From positions 1 through 17,186 of the forward strand of contig JAITFL010000003.1 in the NCBI GenBank assembly GCA_031281385.1: DNA of 17,186 nucleotides, given 5' to 3'. The stretch is from Holophagales bacterium (GTDB lineage: Bacteria > Acidobacteriota > Holophagae > Holophagales > Holophagaceae). The notes under the pieces are model-generated. The model searched no databases, was not told the DNA's origin, and worked only from the letters and a program-made list of their open reading frames with translations. Below, one piece after another: positions 1 to 6,355 of this stretch (the stretch's first letter is position 1; each line of letters begins with the position of its first letter). The translations under genes were made by a program, and so were the position numbers.

Positions 1-2
1 AA

Positions 3-638
3 TTGGCGCGCTGGCTGCGCTGGCAATGGGAGCGCATAACTTGGGCATTTAGCGATTTCAAGCGCAGCATCAGGAATCACATAAAATGGCACAAGGCGAT
101 GAAAAAGTTGCGGCCTTGGATGGGCAACGATGCGCTTTCCATCGCGATGCGGACGCACTTGGAAGACTACCTGCTGAACGAAGAAGCGTTCGGCCGCGCC
201 ATGAAAGTGGACAACAGCAGCACAGTCGCTTCCCTCAAAGAGACGATAGAGCTTTTGGGGCGCATGCGCGACTCCGATGAATACATTGACAAGCGGTGGG
301 TTGAAGTCCAGTCGCGCTATCCAAAATATGAAAGCCACATCAAAGAATACATAGACGGCAGTAGCTACTTCGGCGGAAGTTTTGTCGCGCAGGGGAGCGG
401 CTGGGCGGGCATGGAAGCTGGGGATGATGGCCGCGAGGGGTATTTTGAGTTTGTGGATGGCAAGCTGGAACTAGCGGCCAGCCCCGACCAGCATGAAACG
501 AACAGGCTGCTTGAAGAGCTTCACCAATACCACCAGGACATTCAGAATGCCTTTGAGCAAGCCGAAAAGGATCTGGACGAGGATTTTGATAGGCTGCACA
601 GGCTGCTGAAAGAAAACCTGTACACTTGGTGTAACTGA
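3..638 (+). CDS. Hypothetical protein, possibly phage-related, 5' end cut by window
   Basis: This frame is open from the window edge, so the true start may lie outside; the first possible in-window start is TTG at position 3, with no Shine-Dalgarno visible. The product (211 residues as seen) starts with a tryptophan- and arginine-rich basic stretch (residues 1-40), followed by a helical acidic part. It has a glycine-rich patch around residues 118-142 and ends in a charged, probably coiled-coil tail (about 160-205). The N-terminal half loosely recalls small phage hypothetical proteins that have a basic WK-rich head and an LLxRxRD-type helix, but I cannot assign a function. It converges on the minus-strand cluster, with only 29 bases between the two stop codons. 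No signal peptide is seen. That it is coding is fairly sure from length and composition; its role is unknown. Confidence 0.65.
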   Translation: MARWLRWQWERITWAFSDFKRSIRNHIKWHKAMKKLRPWMGNDALSIAMRTHLEDYLLNEEAFGRAMKVDNSSTVASLKETIELLGRMRDSDEYIDKRWVEVQSRYPKYESHIKEYIDGSSYFGGSFVAQGSGWAGMEAGDDGREGYFEFVDGKLELAASPDQHETNRLLEELHQYHQDIQNAFEQAEKDLDEDFDRLHRLLKENLYTWCN

Positions 639-667
639 CGCCATTTTCGAGTTCCAAGTGGCTCTTC

Positions 668-1081
668 TTATATAATCACCCACCAGTATGCCCCCGACAC
701 AATACTCTCCAAGAACCCGGCCATCTCTTTCTCGCCATCATCGCCAGACAGCACATACGCGGCCCAGTCGCCCCTTATCAGTATCCGCTGTCTGTTGCAC
801 CAACCATGCGGGATGTAGTAGAACCCATTTTCGCAGATCTCCTTGTCCCACTCATCAACAGTCTCAATGTCGTCCCCGAAGTAAAGGCCGATCTTGTCAT
901 GGTATGGGGGGCTGTAGCAACGCCCACCCTCTCCGCAAGTGGCAACTGCCTCTTTCATCTTAGCGACATTGATTTTCCCCACTGCGTTCTTGAACCGTCT
1001 TTCAATTTCGCCCCTGTCTTCCAGCGGTTTCCCATACTCGTCCTCGAGTACCGACAACGCGATGTCGTCCATCTCGCTCAT
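668..1081 (-). CDS. Small hypothetical protein, tandem paralogue B (last gene of the Sel1 cluster)
   Basis: This 137-residue protein is not one I recognise. It is clearly paralogous to its upstream neighbour at 1122-1565. Both share an EYGKPLED.-EIERRFKNA block near residue 15-32, a PPY.DKI.LYFGDDI block mid-protein, a CN..RILIRGDWAAY block near residue 95-108, and an MA.FLE tail. It has no signal peptide or membrane segment and is acidic. Compared with the neighbour it lacks about ten residues just before the PPY motif. The start chosen is the first ATG, but no good Shine-Dalgarno precedes it; ATG three codons later is an alternative. It lies 40 bases downstream of its paralogue and is probably the last gene of the operon. 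Two conserved small copies in a row resemble the arrangement of immunity or antitoxin gene arrays, but that is inference. Confidence 0.75.
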   Translation of the reverse strand: MSEMDDIALSVLEDEYGKPLEDRGEIERRFKNAVGKINVAKMKEAVATCGEGGRCYSPPYHDKIGLYFGDDIETVDEWDKEICENGFYYIPHGWCNRQRILIRGDWAAYVLSGDDGEKEMAGFLESIVSGAYWWVII

Positions 1082-1121
1082 ATTGTTTCTAACGTGGCAG
1101 CGTCCCTGTCAGCCAGTTGCA

Positions 1122-1565
1122 TCAGGACACCACCATCCAGAAATCCCCCGTGATTAAGTCTTCCAAGAATTCAGCCATCTGGCTTTCACCTTCAGCATCG
1201 GCTAGATAATATGCGGCCCAGTCACCCCTAATCAGTATCCGATTCTTGTTGCACTGACCGTACGGAATGCTGTAATGCCCACTCTCGTAGATATTCGCTT
1301 CCCACTTGTCGGCGTTATCGATGTCGTCCCCAAAGTAAAGGGCAATCTTGTCATCGTATGGGGGGCGATAACGATAAACTGTGATGTCGTTGTAGCCGTA
1401 ATTGAGTTTTTCGCCGTTGTAGTGAACCAGACGCCTCGCCATCTCGCCAACATCGATCTTTGCAATCGCGTTTTTGAACCGCCTCTCGATCTCGGCTTGG
1501 TCTTCTAATGGCTTCCCATACTGTTCCTCTAGTCTTGCTTTTAAGGTTTCGCTCATTTTGGCCAT
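1122..1565 (-). CDS. Small hypothetical protein, tandem paralogue A
   Basis: This 147-residue protein of unknown function is the tandem paralogue of the gene at 668-1081 (shared motifs EIERRFKNA, DKI.LYFGDDI, RILIRGDWAAY). Its start ATG at 1565 has a strong Shine-Dalgarno (AAGGAG, five bases spacing) that lies inside the 3' end of the upstream Sel1-repeat gene, and the two genes overlap by 13 bases. Translation is therefore probably coupled and the gene belongs to the Sel1 operon. Visible features are a charged helical N-terminus, a tyrosine-rich middle (about residues 55-75) and the invariant RGDWAAY patch near 115. There is no cysteine pair, nuclease motif, signal sequence or membrane segment. 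I cannot assign a family. Its conservation with the neighbour shows that the conserved blocks are under selection. Confidence 0.85.
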   Translation of the reverse strand: MAKMSETLKARLEEQYGKPLEDQAEIERRFKNAIAKIDVGEMARRLVHYNGEKLNYGYNDITVYRYRPPYDDKIALYFGDDIDNADKWEANIYESGHYSIPYGQCNKNRILIRGDWAAYYLADAEGESQMAEFLEDLITGDFWMVVS

Positions 1566-2809
1566 GTCATCTCCTTTTTTGCGCGTAGGGCTGGCTTGTA
1601 GGGCAAAAGCAGCATGTCGCTGTTTGCAAGCATGGTGTCATAAATCCATTGCGCCTGGGCGTACCCACCGTTGGCGGCCTTGGCGAAGTATTCAAGAGCC
1701 TTTGCAATGTCTTGGTAAACGCCGTTGCCATGAAAATACATGCTGCCTAAAATAAACTGTGCTTCCGCGCCTCCCAGTTCTTCCGCCCTTTGATAGCACT
1801 CCAGGGCCTTTGCCCTATCTTGCATAGCGCAATTGCCGTCAAAATATATCTCGCCCAGAGAAATCTGTGTTTTTGCGTCTGACGTCGCTTCCGCCCTTAG
1901 GTACAGTTTGGCGGCCTTGGCTCTGTCTTGGGAGATGTCATAGCCCCAAAAATACATCTTGCCCAGAGAAATCAGTGTTTTTGCGTCTGCCATCACTTCC
2001 GCCCTTAGGTACAGTTCGGCGGCCTTGGACCTGTCTTGTAAGACGCCATCGCCATTAAAATACATCTTGCCTAGAGTGAGCAGGAATTCTGCGCTTGCCC
2101 AGTCTTCCGCGCTGATGTGCAGTCCAGCGGGCTTGGCCGAGTCTTGTGGGGCGCAGGTGCCATATCTGTACAAATCCCGAATTAAGTCCAGCGCCAGTAC
2201 ATCGCCCTGCTCTGCCGCTTTGACGTACCATTCGAGCGCTTTTGCTAAATCTTTCGGAACTCCATGACCACGGGAATACAAAATGCCGATGCTCCGCTGT
2301 GCTGCTGCATCGCCCTGCGTTGCCGCCTTTAAAAACCATTTGGCGGACTCGTGCCGGTTTTTGGTGACGCCATCTCCATCGTAGTACATCATGCCGAGCC
2401 GGCATTGTGCATATGCGTGTCCCTGCAATGCAGCCTTGGTGAACCATTTGGCGGCCTCTTCGTGGTCGTTGCGAATGACAAGACGAGTATGGTAATAGTA
2501 ATTGCCTAGGCGGTATTGCATATCAACGTCGCCTTTTCTGGCGGCCTTTTCGAGAAACTCAAAAGCTGTTTCATCGTTCTTGGGGACGCCATCGCCATCC
2601 CGATACATATAGTAGAGCCGGGACAGCGCTCCGACATGGCCACGGCCTGCGGCTTCGATGAACCACTTGGCGGCCTTTTCATTGTCTTTGGGTACGTTTT
2701 GACCAAGCCAATACGCTTGGCCTACCGCGTATTGGGCCTCCGCGTCGCCCTTGTTCGTCGCCCGGCCTATGGAAAACGCTCTTAGGAGCACCTGTTTTGC
2801 GTCAGTCAT
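1553..2809 (-). CDS. Sel1-repeat (SLR) protein, 418 aa
   Basis: The protein consists almost entirely of Sel1-like repeats, the 36-residue two-helix units of the TPR superfamily that build solenoids for protein-protein contacts. About ten units run from residue 20 to 400, each with the pattern A.AQ..LG.MY..G.GV..D..KA..W..KAA. Units around residues 245-320 are nearly identical, and their DNA is a 108-bp tandem duplication. There is no signal peptide, so it probably acts in the cytoplasm, unlike many exported bacterial Sel1 proteins. The ATG at 2809 overlaps the stop of the HicB-like gene in an ATGA quadruplet and is preceded by GAGGTG, which argues for translational coupling. Its own 3' end overlaps the next gene by 13 bases. 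No enzymatic domain is seen; a scaffold or partner-binding role is inferred from the family. Confidence 0.93.
   Translation of the reverse strand: MTDAKQVLLRAFSIGRATNKGDAEAQYAVGQAYWLGQNVPKDNEKAAKWFIEAAGRGHVGALSRLYYMYRDGDGVPKNDETAFEFLEKAARKGDVDMQYRLGNYYYHTRLVIRNDHEEAAKWFTKAALQGHAYAQCRLGMMYYDGDGVTKNRHESAKWFLKAATQGDAAAQRSIGILYSRGHGVPKDLAKALEWYVKAAEQGDVLALDLIRDLYRYGTCAPQDSAKPAGLHISAEDWASAEFLLTLGKMYFNGDGVLQDRSKAAELYLRAEVMADAKTLISLGKMYFWGYDISQDRAKAAKLYLRAEATSDAKTQISLGEIYFDGNCAMQDRAKALECYQRAEELGGAEAQFILGSMYFHGNGVYQDIAKALEYFAKAANGGYAQAQWIYDTMLANSDMLLLPYKPALRAKKEMTWPK
1853..2068 (-). repeat. Two tandem 108-bp units coding near-identical Sel1 repeats
   Basis: Positions 1853-1960 and 1961-2068 are a near-identical tandem duplication inside the 418-residue Sel1 gene. 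Each begins with GCCCAGAGAAATC on the plus strand and each holds the same CTTCCGCCCTTAGGTACAGT stretch. The length, 108 bp, is exactly one 36-residue Sel1 unit, so the reading frame is kept. The other units of this gene are far more diverged, so this duplication is recent. Confidence 0.85.
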
Positions 2810-3063
2810 TTTTCACCTCGTTGCAGATTGATCTGCGGCCGCTCGGGTTCGATGCCCTCTTTGTTGCAGTATTCAAGGTACCACTCAATCGAATCTGCAA
2901 ATTCCGCCCTAGCTTCATTTAGCGTTGCACCGCAGACTTCGATCACAGCTTTTGTGAGGCCAACGCTGTCTCCAACGTAACGGCCCTCTTTCTCGCTCCA
3001 CCCGACAATGGCCGCATAGCCTTTGTAGGTCAATGTTTTTTGCGATATTCTTCCTTTGCCCAT
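2806..3063 (-). CDS. Stand-alone HicB-like antitoxin-domain protein
   Basis: The 85-residue product matches the HicB fold pattern: a KGY start, an acidic turn (SEKEGRYVG), a hydrophobic strand, an EA...F.DSIEWYLEYC helix and the EGIEPERPQ tail typical of HicB proteins. HicB proteins normally neutralise the small RNase toxin HicA. No HicA-like gene is adjacent, so this is an orphan in the window. An in-frame ATG lies six codons upstream (3081), but the ATG at 3063 has a GAGGAG site seven bases before it and is preferred. The gene follows the Sel1-HicB fusion by ten bases, and its stop overlaps the next start (ATGA). Its sequence is most like the C-terminal domain of the upstream fusion, which suggests duplication and fusion. 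It appears to lack the C-terminal DNA-binding domain found in many HicB antitoxins, so autoregulation is not assured. Confidence 0.82.
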   Translation of the reverse strand: MGKGRISQKTLTYKGYAAIVGWSEKEGRYVGDSVGLTKAVIEVCGATLNEARAEFADSIEWYLEYCNKEGIEPERPQINLQRGEK

Positions 3064-3073
3064 GGTGTCCTCC

Positions 3074-4759
3074 TCACACATCGCTCGGTGGCAGTTCGGA
3101 TTTTTCGCTCTGTTTCTTTAGGAACTCTTGGCGCCGTTCATAATCGCGCCTCCTTTGCGTCTGTTCGGGCTTTATGCCCCTTTTTTCGCAGTCTTCCAAA
3201 TACTTTTCTATTGCGCCATTAAACTTTTCAAACGCTTCGTCGCGCGTTGCGCCTCGAACATTGATTGATATGCTGGTCAGGCCCTTGCTCCACGCAATGT
3301 AGCAACCCTCTTCCTTGCTCCGCTGTGCCACGCCTTCATAGCCCTTGTGAAATATTGCCCAACGTGTGAAAATGCCTGTCTCTTCTTCGTGACGAGTTCT
3401 ATCGTTCTCGCGCCTTTGATCGAGCCGTTTTTTCTGTTCCTCTGTCATAGCCCGCTCACGAACGTACATTTCTCTTCTTATGTTGATAACATCTTCCACG
3501 AACCAAGGCTGAAAGTCCTGTTCTGCGGCCTTCATCAGCCATTTCTCGGCAAGGCGTTTGTCCTTGGGAACGCCTGAGCCTTCCTCGTACAGCCAGCTAA
3601 GATCGTACTGTGCATTCGCGTAGTTTTGCTCTGCGGATTTTTTCCACCACTCTGCGGCTTTTTGTCGGTCTTGCTGGACGCCGTCGCCATCATAGTACAT
3701 TTCGCCCAGAAAGTGCTGGGCGACTGCAAGACCTTGCTCGGCCGCCCTTTGGTACCATTCGGCGGCCTTTGCCTTATCTTTTTGCACGCCAAAGCCATGT
3801 TCGAGCATCCAGCCCAGCCTCCACTGGGCATTTGCGTGGCCCGCCGCTGCCGCCTTGCTGTGCCATTCTGCTGCCGCTGCGTCGTCGCCGAGCGGGCCAT
3901 AGCACATTTCGCCAAGTTCCCATTGGGCTTTCGCATCGCCCTGCTCGGCGGCGCCACGCAGCTGTTTCGCCTTTGTCCTGCGCTTTGGGGCTCCGTCACA
4001 CAATTCATACATCTCGATGAGCCTTTGCAGCGCCTCGGCGTCGTCCTCCATGGCATCTATGCAGTGCTGCTCAAAAATTTCGGTGAGCCTGCGTTGCGGT
4101 TCGGCGAAGCGGCTGCGGCCGTCCACGATGTACTCTTCCACTATGCTTTGCCACCATTCTGGGGCCCTTCCCCTGTCCACAGGGGCGGGTTCGCCATTCT
4201 CGTCTATCCAGCCCAGTTTTCGCAGTGCCTCGGCATCTTTGTATTGCTCAACAAGGTGGTACCGTTCAAATAGCTCGCCGAACCTGCGCTTAATCTCGGC
4301 ACTGTCCACCCCTGCTGCGCTTAGGTACTGTTCCGCTGCCCTTCGCCACCATTCGGCGGCCCTGGCTCTATTTCTGTTGAGGCTTGTGCAATAACTGCCA
4401 TGGTAATGCTCGCCCAGCGTGTACTGGGCATCCACATCTTCCAGCTCGGCGGCTGCCAAGATTTCCATGGATAATGTTTTACTTTGTTCCATGTTTTGAA
4501 ACGTGGCTTTGTTCCACCATTCTTGGGCCTTTGCCAAATCCCTGCTGGTGCCTTTGCCATAATGAAACAGCCAGCCAACCCTGCGCTGCGCGTCCGCATC
4601 GCCCTGCTTGGCGGCTTCTAGTGTCTCATTGAAGAAGACGCTCTCTTGTTCGCGCTGCTGCTCCGGCTCTTTTTGCGTGGCGTTGCCGCTAACTTGGCTT
4701 GGGGCCCTGATGGGCTCCGCTGCTTCGCCGCTTTCGGTGTTTTGTTTATGGTCAGTCAT
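3074..4759 (-). CDS. Sel1-repeat protein with C-terminal HicB-like domain
   Basis: This is a 561-residue protein in three parts. Residues 1-45 are a Q/E-rich leader with no signal peptide. Residues 50-415 hold Sel1-like repeats, canonical at about 52-90, 108-145 and 270-415 and degenerate between. After a charged, probably coiled-coil linker (about 425-462), residues 469-535 form a HicB-like domain (FHKGY, GLTS, RGATRDEAFEKF, EKYLEDC, RGIKPEQT), followed by a basic R/K/E tail. The same domain occurs alone in the next gene. The ATG at 4759 has a GGAGGT site five bases upstream and overlaps the preceding gene by eight bases. Sel1 solenoids bind proteins and HicB domains bind HicA-type toxins, so a toxin-binding or sensing adaptor is conceivable; this is inference. 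I do not know of a described Sel1-HicB fusion. Confidence 0.92.
   Translation of the reverse strand: MTDHKQNTESGEAAEPIRAPSQVSGNATQKEPEQQREQESVFFNETLEAAKQGDADAQRRVGWLFHYGKGTSRDLAKAQEWWNKATFQNMEQSKTLSMEILAAAELEDVDAQYTLGEHYHGSYCTSLNRNRARAAEWWRRAAEQYLSAAGVDSAEIKRRFGELFERYHLVEQYKDAEALRKLGWIDENGEPAPVDRGRAPEWWQSIVEEYIVDGRSRFAEPQRRLTEIFEQHCIDAMEDDAEALQRLIEMYELCDGAPKRRTKAKQLRGAAEQGDAKAQWELGEMCYGPLGDDAAAAEWHSKAAAAGHANAQWRLGWMLEHGFGVQKDKAKAAEWYQRAAEQGLAVAQHFLGEMYYDGDGVQQDRQKAAEWWKKSAEQNYANAQYDLSWLYEEGSGVPKDKRLAEKWLMKAAEQDFQPWFVEDVINIRREMYVRERAMTEEQKKRLDQRRENDRTRHEEETGIFTRWAIFHKGYEGVAQRSKEEGCYIAWSKGLTSISINVRGATRDEAFEKFNGAIEKYLEDCEKRGIKPEQTQRRRDYERRQEFLKKQSEKSELPPSDV
3155..3355 (-). other. HicB-like domain at the C-terminus of the Sel1 protein
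   Basis: This segment encodes residues 469-535 of the 561-residue Sel1 protein. Aligned by eye with the stand-alone HicB-like protein, it shares KGY at the start, the GLT motif, GAT.-EA...F mid-domain, a YLE.C helix and the GI.PE end. The spacing is almost the same in both, which makes homology secure even though residues between the motifs differ. Confidence 0.8.
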
Positions 4760-6275
4760 TGTCCACCTCCGCTGTGTCGGCCAAGGCCGGTGTCGTTAAA
4801 GAAATGCCATCGCTGTCGGCGGGAAGGCCAGAGCGGCACTTTAGCTCGTCAATCATCTGTTGAATTACCCTTTTTTCCTCATCCTTCCAGCCATTCAGCC
4901 ATAGCTTTTTCCACGCCTCAAAATCAGACTCTGAGTAGTCCCTTGGGCGATGCTCGCTGGCCTTGTCCGCCGCTTTCTTTAGGATGCCCCCCAGCGCGTT
5001 CAAAAAGCGCTGCCGCGTATCGCCATCGAAATCCTTAAACACTGATTCCAGCCACATATCCGTGTAGGTTTGTTGGAACCGATATTTCAAGTATTTGAAT
5101 TCTGCTTTGGCCACCTCAAACGCCTTGTCTCTATCCGCAAAAATATCTTTTGATTCATCCCATTCGGCTTGTTCGCGCATTTGTTGGTACCATTCATCAA
5201 CGCATTTCTTTCGCCATTCTGCAAGTGAATACTTTTTTTCATTTCGGCCTTGGGGTTTCTCGGCCCACCCTTCTATCCAGCCGTGTACCCATGAATCCCA
5301 GTCTCCGCCCGCGCCGGCATTTTCGCCGGCCAGTTCTTCCGCCCTGGCCCTGGCCGCCCGCGCCAGTTTCTTGTTGTTGTCGGAGAGTTCATAAAACCTT
5401 GTGCGCCACCCCGTTTCGAATCCGTTTTTCCAAGTTAAGCGCAGCTCGGCATCACTTCGAGTCGCCCATTCTTCCGCAGTCCCCCTAAACCAAGCGGGAA
5501 CGCCGTCATCGCCTCTGGCACCGTCTTCAGGCAGACTGACGCGAGCCCCCGCTGAACTGGCGAATGGATAAGGCCTCTTCCTCTTTTCTTTTTCCACCTC
5601 GTGGCACTCTTCGTCCCAGCCATCTTCGTATCCTCCCATCCACGCCTCCATTGGCCCATCGCTTTGCCCGCGCAGTTTCTCACGTCTATCAGCCGCTGCC
5701 CACGCCTCCGCTTGGACGCGCTCCAGCCCTGCGCGGTCGCCCCAAAGGGCGGATTCAAGGAACCTTTCCGTGTACCCTCTTTGGAACCCCTGTTTTTCTG
5801 CGAGGCTTAGCGCAGGGGCTATATGCGCCCGCATCTGGGCTCTGATTTGATTCCACTCGTCATCGCTGCCGATGAAGCATTTTGGCGGCGTTTTGACCCT
5901 TCTACCCTTGGCGGCGGCACTCACCCTTGCCCGCCTAAAGCGGTTGGATGTATCAACTTCGCACTGTTCCCTTAATTCACGCGACATAGTTTCGTACTCT
6001 GCGCCCCACCCGTCCCGCCAGCCAGCACTCCAGGCTTCCCAAGCCCCTTCCGTGCCACCGGATTCTTTCTGGCGCATTTCCGCCGTGGCCAAGGCCGCCG
6101 CTTGCAGCCGCGACAACCAAGTCTTTTGGCTATAATCGATAAAGTCAGATGCTCCCCATCTTTCGAGTTGTGACTTGACAGTCAACTCTTGGAGCCACTT
6201 CTTTTTTGCGTCCAGCAGCGCCGCCCCGTCTTCCTCGACCGCTGCGTCCTGTTCTTGCCGTTTGTCTTGTGCCAT
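4752..6275 (-). CDS. Tryptophan-rich protein with four copies of an unnamed repeat
   Basis: This 507-residue protein is unlike the Sel1 family. Four times, at intervals of about 120 residues (near 88-95, 210-224, 326-339 and 453-467), it carries a W-rich motif of the form AW..GW.DGW..E. In three of the four cases this is preceded 45-60 residues earlier by an aromatic helix of the form GF..GY..RFLES. Linkers between units are charged and partly low in complexity. No catalytic motif, signal peptide or membrane segment is visible. The reading frame extends to a TTG at 6290, but the ATG at 6275 has GGGAG five bases upstream and is chosen. The N-terminus (MAQ, then Q/E/K-rich) resembles that of the first gene of the operon. 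The gene overlaps the Sel1-HicB gene by eight bases. A binding or structural role is a guess. Confidence 0.88.
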   Translation of the reverse strand: MAQDKRQEQDAAVEEDGAALLDAKKKWLQELTVKSQLERWGASDFIDYSQKTWLSRLQAAALATAEMRQKESGGTEGAWEAWSAGWRDGWGAEYETMSRELREQCEVDTSNRFRRARVSAAAKGRRVKTPPKCFIGSDDEWNQIRAQMRAHIAPALSLAEKQGFQRGYTERFLESALWGDRAGLERVQAEAWAAADRREKLRGQSDGPMEAWMGGYEDGWDEECHEVEKEKRKRPYPFASSAGARVSLPEDGARGDDGVPAWFRGTAEEWATRSDAELRLTWKNGFETGWRTRFYELSDNNKKLARAARARAEELAGENAGAGGDWDSWVHGWIEGWAEKPQGRNEKKYSLAEWRKKCVDEWYQQMREQAEWDESKDIFADRDKAFEVAKAEFKYLKYRFQQTYTDMWLESVFKDFDGDTRQRFLNALGGILKKAADKASEHRPRDYSESDFEAWKKLWLNGWKDEEKRVIQQMIDELKCRSGLPADSDGISLTTPALADTAEVDND

Positions 6276-6355
6276 CTGGACTCCCTTCAAGTAAGAATGT
6301 TTGTTGTTTGTTGATGATTGGGCAATGTGCCGCAGTTCTTAACGCATCTGTGCTT

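Noticed and set aside
1867..2058. Direct repeats resembling a CRISPR array
   Set aside because: The 108-bp periodicity is two coding Sel1 units without short constant repeats and unique spacers.
2806..3063. A full HicAB toxin-antitoxin pair
   Set aside because: No small HicA-like double-stranded-RNA-binding-type protein is encoded on either side; only HicB-like domains are seen.
3626..4273. A 215-codon plus-strand frame opposite the Sel1-HicB gene
   Set aside because: Repetitive L/F/C-rich product that repeats with the Sel1 period of the opposite strand; no family resemblance.
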